The notes beneath the pieces were generated by a model. The model did not search any database and had not been told where the DNA came from. It was given only the letters and a program-made list of their open reading frames with translations. Below are positions 15,594 to 23,222 of a DNA stretch of 33,630 nucleotides, one piece after another (position 1 is the stretch's first letter; every line of letters starts with the position of its first letter). Source of the stretch: Thermodesulfovibrio sp. (GTDB lineage: Bacteria; Nitrospirota; Thermodesulfovibrionia; Thermodesulfovibrionales; UBA6898); the NCBI GenBank assembly GCA_013824615.1, contig PNOC01000039.1, positions 1 to 33,630 on the forward strand. The letters run 5' to 3'. The position numbers were made by a program, and so were the translations under genes.

Positions 15594-16187
15594 GTGAACA
15601 TGCCTGAAAAAGTCTTACTGAAGATCATAGCGGTTATTTTAAGCGTGCTTTGTACCGTCGTTATTTTAGAAAGCAGCGAGAGGGATGCAAGGTCCCACAG
15701 ACTTTCCGGGCCTCATGCCGATGCAACGCACCTGGAAAAGAAGATTCATACCATGATTAATAAGGAAAGAGCGAAAAAGGGTCTGCCCGCTCTAGTATGG
15801 GATGACAGCCTGCAGAGCATAGCCCGGACATACAGTCAGGATATGGTGCAGAGGAACTTCTTTTCTCACGTCGACCCCGATGGCAGAACTTTTTATGACA
15901 GATATAAAGCTGTCCGGTTCGAGTGTAGAATCCAGGTGCGCGACACTACCTGTCTGGGGGCAGAGAATATCGCACAGGACAATCTCTATAGTTCATCATT
16001 TTATAAGGACGGCAAAACTTTTTATAACAGCAATACAGAATATGAGATTGCGGAATCAGTCGTAAAAAGATGGATGAGCAGTAAGAGCCACAGGAAAAAT
16101 ATCCTGACGCCGTATTTCAAACGACAGGGAATCGGCGTTGCTCTGGCTGAGGACGGCAAAGTCTACGTAACAGAAAATTTTTGCTGA
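15594..16187 (+). CDS. Secreted CAP/SCP-domain protein
   Basis: A 197-residue protein with an N-terminal hydrophobic signal or anchor (LLKIIAVILSVLCTVVIL) followed by a CAP (SCP/PR1-like, PF00188) domain. Hallmarks: INKERAKKGLPALVWDDSLQ, ARTYSQDM, FFSHVDPDG (cavity His), GAENIAQ and WMSSKSHRKNILTPYF (second His). A VYVTENFC end is close to the usual WVQNF tail. Bacterial members are extracellular proteins of mostly unknown activity. Start GTG 15594 or ATG 15600, both with weak ribosome sites. It follows the lipid operon by 23 bp, so read-through is possible, but there is no sign of shared function. Confidence 0.88.
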   Translation: MNMPEKVLLKIIAVILSVLCTVVILESSERDARSHRLSGPHADATHLEKKIHTMINKERAKKGLPALVWDDSLQSIARTYSQDMVQRNFFSHVDPDGRTFYDRYKAVRFECRIQVRDTTCLGAENIAQDNLYSSSFYKDGKTFYNSNTEYEIAESVVKRWMSSKSHRKNILTPYFKRQGIGVALAEDGKVYVTENFC

Positions 16188-16277
16188 CAAATCGGCAATA
16201 GCTCTGCAGGGCAGCTCGCCCAGCTGAAAATGGCTGACGTCTCAACTTCTCAACGGAATTAGACTCATGAATAGTAA

Positions 16278-16307
16278 TTGGACAATTGCGTCTATCCATG
16301 GTAAATA
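16278..16307 (+). promoter_or_regulatory. Possible promoter of the small lipoprotein gene
   Basis: TTGGAC at 16278-16283 and TAAATA at 16302-16307 are 18 bases apart and lie 33 bases before the ATG at 16340. The match is modest. Confidence 0.3.
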
Positions 16308-16339
16308 ATAAGAGAATATACTACAAAGGAGGTGTCACA

Positions 16340-16522
16340 ATGACATTGATCAGGAAAGTGCTTTTGCTGGTTTGCGGTCTCATGCTGGCCTTCTCTCTGG
16401 CAGCATGCGAAAAGAAAGGTCCTCTGGAGAAGGCGGGGGAAAAGGTCGATAAAGCGATCGAGAAGGCCGGAGAAAAGGTAGAAAAAGCCGGTGACAAGGT
16501 GAAGGAAAAAACAGAGAAGTAG
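16340..16522 (+). CDS. Small lysine/glutamate-rich lipoprotein (60 aa)
   Basis: ATG 16340 is fixed by a strong ribosome site (AAAGGAGG, seven bases upstream). The product has a signal peptide ending in the lipobox SLAAC and a mature part of only about 37 residues made of repeated EKAGEKV/EKAGDKV units, which should form one charged amphipathic helix or coiled coil at the membrane. It resembles small envelope lipoproteins of the entericidin or Lpp size class, but I do not recognise a named family. A perfect 10-bp hairpin follows 50 bp after the stop. Confidence 0.82.
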   Translation: MTLIRKVLLLVCGLMLAFSLAACEKKGPLEKAGEKVDKAIEKAGEKVEKAGDKVKEKTEK

Positions 16523-16570
16523 CAATACCCACGGGGCACTCCGAAGGCTGTTTTTCGGAAAGGAACAATA

Positions 16571-16596
16571 GGGCACAGGAGCAATATCCTGTGCCC
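16571..16596 (+). terminator. Hairpin after small lipoprotein gene
   Basis: GGGCACAGGA (16571-16580) and TCCTGTGCCC (16587-16596) pair perfectly around a six-base loop, 48 bp after the stop codon. No T-run follows, so it may be a weak terminator or an mRNA 3'-end stabiliser. Confidence 0.5.
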
Positions 16597-16659
16597 TGTC
16601 TGCCGGCGGGCAGGCTTGCCCCGGAACATTGCGTTTCTCCTGCGTGTTTTTAAAGTAGT

Positions 16660-16687
16660 GTCATCCTCCGACTTGATCGGGGATCCA
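16660..16687. repeat. REP-like palindrome, solitary
   Basis: The reverse strand reads GGATCCCCG, an 8-10 base centre, then AGGATGACA. The same halves occur at 30141-30168, and a related version forms the second hairpin of the MITE-like element (1095-1118). Confidence 0.6.
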
Positions 16688-16990
16688 TGGTTTGGTGTTC
16701 GCTGTCCTTTGCAGCACCAAATTTCGCGTTTTACCCCAAACCCAGGCACCTTTCTCGATGCGCAAGCAAACAGATACCGCGCTTTTTTCCTGAACACGCG
16801 CGAATTCCGATTTGCTGAAACTGTTTCATTCCGTTCCTAATCCGCAAAATGAAGAGGTTTTCTCCGAAGAGAATTACTCACTATAATTGTGATTCACACG
16901 ACATCAGCTAAAAATTCATGTACACCTGCAAGCCAACACCTTCATTTGACTGCTATGATGAAAATTTCCGGAGGAAACCGTGATATAAGC

Positions 16991-17026
16991 GATATGGCAG
17001 GGAGATTTAAGCCTCCCTGCCATATC
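16991..17026 (-). terminator. 14-bp-stem hairpin downstream of the S74-chaperone gene
   Basis: GATATGGCAGGGAG (16991-17004) pairs perfectly with 17013-17026 around an eight-base loop. It lies 14 bp after the minus-strand stop codon, in the right place to terminate that gene. There is no strong T-run, so it may work as a transcript-end stabiliser or bidirectionally. Confidence 0.6.
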
Positions 17027-17039
17027 AGTCAAAACTATT

Positions 17040-18056
17040 CTATTTTGAAGCTATTGATCTGCCCGGCTGTTCCACAGACGCAAGCCGCTTTTCCATTGCA
17101 TCGAGAGCTTTCTCCAACTTCTCGATGCGTGTATCCTTTTCGGTAAGCGACTTTTCAAACCCCTTCTGCTGCTCCTTCATCGCCTCGATCAGCACCGGCA
17201 CCAGTTTGTCATAGGAAACAGCCTTATAGCCCTTGCTGTCAGTAAGAACCAGCTCGGGAAATACCTTCTCAACATCTTGGGCAATAAGACCAATCTGTCT
17301 GCCCTCCTTGAACCCTCTCCCTTTATACTCATCCGTCTTCAATATATAGCTCACTCCCTGAAGCTGCATAACCTTAATAAGAGAAGACGCAAGTGGATGT
17401 ATCTCCTTCTTGTAACGAACATCTGACGCGGCGGCAATATCAGCCATGATCAGCGTGCCATGGACCGTCAGCACAGCACTGGTGAAATCTCCGTAGACGA
17501 GGGGGAAAGGAGTCGAGGAATTGGCTATATAGAGCTTGCCATTTCCTTTCTCATTAGACCCGGCATCGATGCCAAGAAACACGTTGTTGCTGCCTGTGCT
17601 TGCATAGCCGGCACGCGCCCCGAGGAAGGTGTTGTTGGAGCCCGCGAGGTTGGTGAAACCGGCTTCCAGCCCGACAGAGGTGCTATAGTCGCCCAAATTG
17701 CTGTAGCCGGCATGTACTCCAAGAAAGGTGTTAAAGGAACCCGTGGTATCGTGACCGGCAGCATAGCCGAAGAAACTATTGCTGAAACCTGAGCCGTTCA
17801 TGTTCCCGGCCAGATTGCCGAAGGCGGAGTTCCAGTTGCCCGAAGTGGTCAACTGACCTGCCCCTGCCCCCACAAAGGTATTGTTTGTTCCAACAGCAAG
17901 GGGATTACTAAGGAGAAATTGATTGCCTGCCACATCCCCCAGAAAAGTATTCACCGTATCCCCACTAGCAGTAATGATAGGTGGCGCCGCCCAAGCAAGA
18001 CCCGAAACAATTAACAACAGTAAAACCAGCAGAGTTCCCGATACCTTTAGTCTCAT
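17040..18056 (-). CDS. Secreted S74-chaperone-domain protein with YadA-like head repeats
   Basis: A 338-residue protein with a Sec signal peptide (cleavage likely after GLAWA), then seven or eight repeats of the type NTFLGxxAG (about residues 35-175), the pattern of trimeric adhesin head repeats. From about residue 211 comes a peptidase S74 intramolecular chaperone domain: SDVRYKKEI (cleavage-site region), GRQIGLIAQDVEKVFPEL, YKAVSYDKLVPVLIEAM, then a C-terminal coiled coil. In phage tailspikes and endosialidases this domain helps the trimer fold and then cuts itself off. Here it sits on a bacterial surface or secreted protein with no phage genes nearby. The start at 18056 has the ribosome site GGGAGGT. 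It is probably monocistronic. Confidence 0.88.
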   Translation of the reverse strand: MRLKVSGTLLVLLLLIVSGLAWAAPPIITASGDTVNTFLGDVAGNQFLLSNPLAVGTNNTFVGAGAGQLTTSGNWNSAFGNLAGNMNGSGFSNSFFGYAAGHDTTGSFNTFLGVHAGYSNLGDYSTSVGLEAGFTNLAGSNNTFLGARAGYASTGSNNVFLGIDAGSNEKGNGKLYIANSSTPFPLVYGDFTSAVLTVHGTLIMADIAAASDVRYKKEIHPLASSLIKVMQLQGVSYILKTDEYKGRGFKEGRQIGLIAQDVEKVFPELVLTDSKGYKAVSYDKLVPVLIEAMKEQQKGFEKSLTEKDTRIEKLEKALDAMEKRLASVEQPGRSIASK

Positions 18057-18619
18057 AATTTACCTCCCTCGATTCATTTTGTCGGCAAAGAGTAGAACAG
18101 CAATAAATGATCACAAAAGTTTTTTTCATCCCCAGCATATTTCTGCATTTATTCTCAGTCTTAACCGGTGATCTTCCTTTTGCAAGAGACAGTCAAGTAT
18201 TTAATATACTCGCATGCTCTAAGTTTTGCCTGTCAATGCTTGACGAAACAGGAAAAGTTGACAGGTCTCGTTCTGCGCTATTGTGTTTAGAATAAAGGAA
18301 ATAACCCAAGAGCTTCCACTTGTACCCCGCATAATTTGCAAAGTACGGGAAATAACGAACAGATTTTATGAGTCGATCTGGTCAACCTGTGCTCCCTATA
18401 TGCGACAGACCAAGACATCAGCTGAACTTTTATGTGCACCTGCCATTAAACACTAGCGGCATGCAGTAACTTGTGCGGATTTTAAAAGAAATCTGATGTA
18501 TTGAACTCTGTCATTCAAGGCAGGTTTTATTATTGACAGTCTGCCGCACTTAAAGCCATCCTATTGCTGTGATTGTAGCCGTGCTTCACGGCTGGAAATG
18601 AAAGGCGGGGGAGGAAGCC
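18057..18619. other. Non-coding divergent gap
   Basis: This 563-bp gap separates divergent genes for two secreted proteins. I see no gene. It is AT-rich; TTGACA occurs at 18258-18263 and 18533-18538 but neither has a convincing -10 at the right distance. A small hairpin AGCCGTGCTTCACGGCT lies at about 18577-18593, just upstream of the next gene. Confidence 0.5.
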
Positions 18620-19213
18620 ATGTCTGGGAAAAAAATATTTTTGTACGTATGTTTTTTGGCGTTTGTCGTTATTGGGCCAGCCAATGCTGCACCTGGGGTG
18701 GAGGTAAGGGATGATCTGACCTTAGGTGGAAACGGAGGGATCGTTTTTCCTGATGGCACAACACAGACAACCGCATCCAGGCCTACCTGGGGCCAGAAGA
18801 TTCCTGGCGTGGCCCGGTGGCAGTTAGTTCTTGGTGGTGAAGCAGTACTTGACAAAGAGACAGGCTTGGTCTGGCAGAGACAGGCTGATGGAGTGGAAAG
18901 GACTTATAGCCAGGCTCTCGACTATTGCACGTTTGGAGGCTTAGCCGGACGGAGAGGTTTGCGGCTTCCAACAATAGAGGAGCTCTCTACGCTTATAGAT
19001 TACTCCATCCCCGGTCAAGGCCTTCCGTCTGATCATCTTTTTATTGGCAATTCTATTACGTCGTACTACTGGTCGTCTACGACCCACTCAGGCGATCCGC
19101 AATGTACTGACTGCGCCTGGGTCGTGCTCTTCGCCAATGGGAATCTCTTTTACAACAACAAGAGCAGCATTAGCACAGACTATGGACCTTTCGTCCGGTG
19201 CGTGCGAGGCTGA
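18620..19213 (+). CDS. Secreted DUF1566 (Lcl C-terminal-like) protein
   Basis: A 197-residue protein with a signal peptide (FLAFVVIGPANAAPG), a short segment LTLGGNGGIVFPDGTTQTT that is common at the start of surface proteins of this type, and a DUF1566 domain (about 75-197). The domain shows the expected LDKETGLVWQRQ, TYSQALDYC, GLRLPTIEELSTLID, SYYWSSTTH and GPFVRCVRG. DUF1566 is a C-type-lectin-like fold of unknown ligand found on secreted proteins and lipoproteins. The ribosome site GGGGGAGGAAGCC precedes the ATG. It is divergent from the S74-chaperone gene, so the two may be separate surface proteins of one locus. Confidence 0.87.
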   Translation: MSGKKIFLYVCFLAFVVIGPANAAPGVEVRDDLTLGGNGGIVFPDGTTQTTASRPTWGQKIPGVARWQLVLGGEAVLDKETGLVWQRQADGVERTYSQALDYCTFGGLAGRRGLRLPTIEELSTLIDYSIPGQGLPSDHLFIGNSITSYYWSSTTHSGDPQCTDCAWVVLFANGNLFYNNKSSISTDYGPFVRCVRG

Positions 19214-19540
19214 CAGTGGCACATTATTTAATATATTGAGTTTAGGCTAACGGTCCATAACATAAACATTATTATCCGGGAGTACTTACATTGTGAAGTC
19301 ATGCGACTGGAGGTGTTCTATTCGAAAAGAAACGATGTGTCTGTCGCAGTAATAATACTTTGAGACCTTCTGTGTGCAGGTGATATAAGCAGGCTTATCG
19401 CTAAAACATTTGTTTGTGGCTGGAATTGTCGTCGCCAGGTCTTTCCCAATGCGTTTATTTCCATTCATACTGTTAATAGAGTTTCAGCGTTTTGTAAAGT
19501 ATCGGTTGGTTGGTGCATCAACGGGATCGCGGCGGGAGCA
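19214..19540. other. Non-coding gap before mtfA
   Basis: I see no gene in this AT-rich stretch. Open frames in it have no ribosome site and do not read as protein. Confidence 0.5.
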
Positions 19541-19549
19541 TGTTATACT
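19541..19549 (+). promoter_or_regulatory. Extended -10 promoter of mtfA
   Basis: TGTTATACT is a good extended -10 (TG, one base, TATACT). No clear -35 is seen. Transcription would start near 19556, giving a very short leader that begins at the ribosome site AAAAGGAGGG before ATG 19570. Confidence 0.45.
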
Positions 19550-19569
19550 AGCCAAAAGGAGGGCATACC

Positions 19570-20370
19570 ATGTTCCACTGGCTCCGCGACCGTCGCCGCG
19601 CCGAGGTGCGGAAACGCCCGTTTCCCCCCGGGTGGGTGGCCTTCATGCATACGAACCTGCCCCATTACTGCCTGCTCGACGACCTTGAGCGGGCTGAACT
19701 CCATGCGACCATGCAGGTCTTTCTGCAGGAGAAGCACTGGGAAGGGTGTGGCGGCCTCGACCTCACCGACGAGATCCGCGTTACCATTGCGGCCCAGGCC
19801 TGCCTGCTGCAGCTGGGACTCCCCCATGACTACTATCGAAACGTAGAGTCGATCCTTGTTTACCCCTCAACCGTGGTGCCTCCCGAGTACCATCCGGGTG
19901 TATTCGAGACCGTGAGCGGCCCGATTGATGCCCCTGTCCCCGTTCTTGGCCAGGCCTTTGCCCAGGGTCCGGTGATCCTTGTCTGGGACGCCGTCCTTCA
20001 CGGAGCGCGCCACCCCGATCAGGGGCATAACGTGGTTTACCATGAGTTCGCCCACAAGCTCGACATGCTCGACGGTGCTGCCGACGGCACCCCGCTTATT
20101 GCCGACCGCGACCAGTTCGCCGAATGGGTGGCCGTCTGTTCCTATGAATTCCTGCGGCTGCGCAGCCTCGCTGAGAAGGGCCACAAAACCTTTCTTGACG
20201 CTTATGGCGCCACGAACGAGGCCGAGTTCTTCGCCGTGGCAACAGAGGAGTTCTTCGACCGTCCCCTTGCCCTCCAGAAGCACACGCCCGATCTCTACCG
20301 CGTCCTCAGTGCCTACTACCGCCAGGACCCGGCCGGCCGCGCGAACCGTACCTGCCCCGAAGAAGAGTGA
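19570..20370 (+). CDS. mtfA: MtfA-family zinc metallopeptidase (M90)
   Basis: A 266-residue cytosolic protein of the MtfA family. The zinc motif HEFAH is at residues 158-162 (in VVYHEFAHKLDMLDG) and the downstream glutamate ligand lies in EAEFFAVATEEFFDRP (about 217-230). Other family marks are LDLTDEIRVTIAAQACLLQLG and YRNVESILVYPS. In E. coli MtfA is an aminopeptidase that interacts with the Mlc repressor and affects glucose PTS expression; whether that role holds here is unknown. The strong ribosome site AAAAGGAGGG fixes ATG 19570. GC-rich codon use differs from the AT-rich gap before it. Confidence 0.92.
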   Translation: MFHWLRDRRRAEVRKRPFPPGWVAFMHTNLPHYCLLDDLERAELHATMQVFLQEKHWEGCGGLDLTDEIRVTIAAQACLLQLGLPHDYYRNVESILVYPSTVVPPEYHPGVFETVSGPIDAPVPVLGQAFAQGPVILVWDAVLHGARHPDQGHNVVYHEFAHKLDMLDGAADGTPLIADRDQFAEWVAVCSYEFLRLRSLAEKGHKTFLDAYGATNEAEFFAVATEEFFDRPLALQKHTPDLYRVLSAYYRQDPAGRANRTCPEEE

Positions 20371-20494
20371 GTGTGTCCCCTGCGAAGCCCAATAATATTG
20401 CGCGGTAAAGACTGAGAAGTCCGTCCTGCAATGCAGCAGGTGTGCGCGGCGTTCCCGGTGCCTCACGTAGAAATCGTGTTGAAATGATAATCGT

Positions 20495-20515
20495 CGCCAT
20501 TTTGACGCCATTTTG
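20495..20515. promoter_or_regulatory. Tandem CGCCATTTTG repeat, candidate antitoxin operator
   Basis: CGCCATTTTG occurs at 20495-20504 and again at 20506-20515, 11 bp apart (one helical turn). The second copy touches a possible extended -10 (TGCTAAACT, 20514-20522) just upstream of the antitoxin ribosome site. RHH antitoxins of this class bind short repeats and repress their own operon, so this is a plausible autoregulatory operator. Confidence 0.5.
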
Positions 20516-20542
20516 CTAAACTCAATCAAAGGAGACAACAGT

Positions 20543-20824
20543 ATGGCTATCACAAAAACAGAAGACAGAATCCCGGCGCGGATGCCCCACGAGGTTTATG
20601 AGCGCATAGCCGAGGCAGCCAAAACCGTCGGTGCAACGCTCAACCAGTTCATTGTTCAGTCGGCCCTCGAAAAGGCCAACGATATCATAGAACGGGAACG
20701 CACCATTCATCTCTCCACACGGGCGGCAAAAGCCGTCTTTGACCTTCTGGAAAACCCGCCTCAACCGACCATGCAATTGAAAAAGGCCCTTCAGCAGAGA
20801 AAAAAACTGTTGTGCTTAAAATAG
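20543..20824 (+). CDS. TacA-type (DUF1778) ribbon-helix-helix antitoxin
   Basis: A 93-residue protein. The N-terminal 60 residues (DRIPARMPHEVYERIAEAA, then VGATLNQFIVQSALEKA) are the DUF1778 ribbon-helix-helix DNA-binding domain; the tail (TRAAKAVFDLLENPPQPT) is the part that, in TacA relatives, wraps and blocks the acetyltransferase toxin. ATG 20543 is chosen for the ribosome site AAAGGAG eight bases upstream; an upstream TTG at 20513 is less likely. It overlaps the toxin gene by 13 bp, the usual antitoxin-first order. The tandem repeat just upstream is a candidate self-regulation site. Confidence 0.9.
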   Translation: MAITKTEDRIPARMPHEVYERIAEAAKTVGATLNQFIVQSALEKANDIIERERTIHLSTRAAKAVFDLLENPPQPTMQLKKALQQRKKLLCLK

Positions 20825-21318
20825 TTCCGCTTTCCCGTGAGCACGACCGCGCTGCCTTTGATTGTGGGGTTGCGGAGCTGAACGCCTTTCTTAAGGCCAC
20901 TGCCCGCCAGCGTGGAGAAAAAGGGCTCTCCCGCACGTTTGTCCTTGCTGACGGCGATGAGCCCGCTGTCATACTGGGATTCTTTACCCTTACTCTTTGT
21001 GAGCTTACAGCAGAACCTCTTCCTCCTGCTTACGCCGCGATGTATCCCGGCCACAACCTTCCCGCGGTGCGCCTCGCTCGCCTCGCGGTATCTATCCGGC
21101 ATCAGGGCCGGGGATACGGGACCCTTATGGTGGCAGAAGCGGTCAATCGGACCATTCTCATCGCTGATCAGGCCGGGAGCATAGGTCTGTTTGTGGATGC
21201 CAAAAACAACCGCGTCGAATACTTCTATAGGCGCTACGGTTTTGTCTCTCTGCCCGGCCAGTACAAAACCTTGTTCCTGCCTCTAAAAACACTCCGGGCT
21301 GCGATAAAGCCTCACTAG
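20812..21318 (+). CDS. TacT-type GNAT acetyltransferase toxin
   Basis: A 168-residue GNAT protein. IVPLSREHDRAAFDCGVAEL and LNAFLKATARQ are the standard opening of TacT/AtaT-type toxins, which acetylate the amino group of charged tRNAs and stop translation. The acetyl-CoA loop reads RHQGRGYGTLM, and the family end FYRRYGFVSLPG contains the conserved tyrosine. It starts at GTG 20812 inside the antitoxin gene. The target tRNA cannot be read from sequence. The protein appears full-length with its motifs intact, so the pair is probably functional. Confidence 0.9.
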   Translation: MLKIVPLSREHDRAAFDCGVAELNAFLKATARQRGEKGLSRTFVLADGDEPAVILGFFTLTLCELTAEPLPPAYAAMYPGHNLPAVRLARLAVSIRHQGRGYGTLMVAEAVNRTILIADQAGSIGLFVDAKNNRVEYFYRRYGFVSLPGQYKTLFLPLKTLRAAIKPH

Positions 21319-21610
21319 AACAGCTCTGTAATTGAAAGCTGATACGCAAAGTATAGCGGTGTTGCTGTCACCTGATAACCCGCACACTGTTCCATTGATT
21401 AATCTCGCAGATTGCCGGTTGAAATATGCATATGATTAATGCGAGAAAAAGAGGGCTCGAAGAGTGAAGAGAAGAGCATGTAGAGGAAGACTCAAGAATA
21501 AAGACCTACACCCCATTGGAGTCGTTTTTTCTGCACAACCAATCCTATCATGGCTACTGTTATGTTATCGCTTCTAGCAAGGCCCCCTTTTATCTCAACA
21601 CAATTCCAGT

Positions 21611-22729
21611 TTAGTGGCAGTCCGTACCTAGAGCGACATAGCTTGAGTTATACGCCCCCACACAGGTGAGGACACCTCCTGTATTGGATACCGACCCTCC
21701 ATCAAGCTGGCTGCTTCCTACCAATATTATGCCTCCGTTATTATTAGTAATTGTATTAGTAATTCCCCTAATCACTGAATGGTCAATCTTCACCGTCCCG
21801 GAGCCAAAGCTGTGGACGCCGTAACTATTATTCCCACCCGCAGCGATAGCCGTGACATTCATCATCGTAGGAGAGGAGAAGGAATTGTCAATGCCATAGC
21901 TATTATTTCCACCCGATGCCGTAGCCGTGACGTTGGTCATTATCGGCGCGGGGGAGTAGTAGTTGAAGACACCCGAGTTGCTACTAGTCCCCCCGGAAGC
22001 GGTAGCCGTGACATTGGTCATCGTAGGAGAGGAGGAGTTGTTGTAGACGCCGTAGTTATTACTTCCACCCGAAGCGGTAGCCGTCACATTCGTCATCATG
22101 GGTGCGGAGTTGTCATTAAAAACGCCGCTGTTACTAAGCCCCCCCGAAGCGGTAGCCGTAACGTTGGTCATCGTGGGCGCGGAGGAGTAGTTGTAGACGC
22201 CGTGTCTATAAATAGTCCCACCAGAACTGGACGCAGTTACGTGGATAATCGATGGCGACGCAGTTGAGTTCAGTATAGCTACAGTGCGACTACCTCCTGA
22301 ACCTATGTTCTCCACCGTGAGGAACCGAAGTCCGGCATTATCGGCACCTTTTACCGTTCCGGTGTTAGGAGGCGAAGCATTGGTACTTATAGCGGCGGTG
22401 AGCGTCGTCGCCTCTTCTCCCGACCCCTCGATTGAAACATGCGGCTTCATCTGAAGGCTATTTGCACCAAGGTTGTATGTCCCTGGACCAAGTTTGATCA
22501 GGTATCTGTTCGCGGCTGAGTTGTCCATGATGCCACTAAGCGTGTTCAACAGAGCAGTCCCGTTTGCTGTGTCAGTGTCTCCCGATTTTGTGCTTACGAC
22601 AATTATAGACCCAATGTCTGTATAATCCCCTCCGATGACAATGTTTGAACCGTATGCAGGTGTCATGACAAGTAACAGACCGATGCAAGCCGCAAGTCCG
22701 ATATTAAGTTGAATCCCCGCCCCTCTCAT
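21611..22729 (-). CDS. Secreted right-handed beta-helix repeat protein
   Basis: A 372-residue protein with a Sec signal peptide (GLLLVMTPAYGS), an N-terminal cap (YLIKLGPGTYNLG, SLQMKPHVSIEGSGEE) typical of pectin-lyase-like folds, then at least five tandem units of about 25 residues following the pattern GVYNxSSxPTMTNVTATASGG (about residues 165-310), and a short C-terminal part. Each unit should form one or more rungs of a parallel beta-helix. The serine/threonine/asparagine-rich repeats point to a surface or secreted binding protein; no catalytic residues are evident. ATG 22729 has the ribosome site AAAGGAGG. The final 70 residues (SSQLDGGSVSNTGGVLTC) resemble the ends of related secreted proteins. 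Confidence 0.85.
   Translation of the reverse strand: MRGAGIQLNIGLAACIGLLLVMTPAYGSNIVIGGDYTDIGSIIVVSTKSGDTDTANGTALLNTLSGIMDNSAANRYLIKLGPGTYNLGANSLQMKPHVSIEGSGEEATTLTAAISTNASPPNTGTVKGADNAGLRFLTVENIGSGGSRTVAILNSTASPSIIHVTASSSGGTIYRHGVYNYSSAPTMTNVTATASGGLSNSGVFNDNSAPMMTNVTATASGGSNNYGVYNNSSSPTMTNVTATASGGTSSNSGVFNYYSPAPIMTNVTATASGGNNSYGIDNSFSSPTMMNVTAIAAGGNNSYGVHSFGSGTVKIDHSVIRGITNTITNNNGGIILVGSSQLDGGSVSNTGGVLTCVGAYNSSYVALGTDCH
21800..22235 (-). repeat. 75-80 bp tandem repeats inside the beta-helix gene
   Basis: The plus-strand motif GCCGTGACATTGGTCATC and close variants recur at about 21849, 21924, 22004, 22080 and 22155. They encode the MTNVTATASGG units. Such repeats can gain or lose units by recombination or slippage. 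Confidence 0.75.
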
Positions 22730-23222
22730 TAAGTGCCTCCTTTTGAGTATGTTGTTTGCTCTGCTGTAAGTATATTCTTCAGAATTCCATTATGTAAACC
22801 GCAAAAGCGCTCACGCAGGCTAGGCCTGAGACAATAAAGACTCGGAGCTGGTATAGTCAATAGGAACTGGGTTCTTGGTTTACTGACGCGTCCTGAGCGC
22901 GGCGAACTCCGAGACATCATACTTAATCATCGCAATAGAACCTCCCAGGCCGTCCGTTGGCTGTGGCGGAGGACATTTCCGGGGACACCATACTCATTTG
23001 CTTTCGCTGCAACTCCGCAAATCCATCGCCAAAAGCTTAAGTGTTTGTTCCTGTGAGCAAATGACGCCGAGATGTCCACCTGATACTTCGCACCTAAGCA
23101 TGCATTTCAGAAATGCGGATATCCGGGTGAAACTTAGCGTCATGAATGAAGAATGAAGGCTTGACCCCGAGCCGCGTCGATGCGACCAAAACATTTATCA
23201 TTTCTAATCGACTCTGCTCGAC
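22730..23222. other. Non-coding gap with possible mobile-element relic
   Basis: I see no convincing gene. GAGACATCATACTTAAT at about 22910-22926 and GGGACACCATACTCATT at about 22981-22997 are related to each other and to the GGGGACACCATACTTAAT-type sequences found near IS200/REP-type transposases. This may be a decayed element at the edge of the AT-rich cassette. The open frame at 22994-23194 (minus) has no ribosome site and does not read as protein. Confidence 0.35.

Larger units (their letters stand above)
16523..17039. other. Non-coding stretch with hairpins and a REP-like palindrome
   Basis: I see no gene here. It contains the hairpin at 16571-16596, a GGATCCCCG/AGGATGACA-type palindrome at 16660-16687, a TTTGGTG/CACCAAA hairpin at about 16692-16722, and the 14-bp-stem hairpin at 16991-17026. 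The one open frame (16616-16840) runs through the palindromes and has no ribosome site. Confidence 0.6.

Noticed and set aside
16616-16840. Plus-strand open frame of 74 codons
   Set aside because: No ribosome site, and it crosses the REP-like palindrome and other hairpins.
18577-18593. Hairpin before the DUF1566 gene as a riboswitch
   Set aside because: The short AGCCGTG/CACGGCT stem alone does not match the conserved core of c-di-GMP or other riboswitches that I know.
21779-22267. Plus-strand open frame of 162 codons with repeats
   Set aside because: It is the antisense of the beta-helix repeats; its arginine/glycine-rich repeats only mirror the real gene.
22994-23194. Minus-strand open frame of 66 codons
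   Set aside because: No ribosome site, low-quality composition, and it lies in a stretch that resembles element debris.
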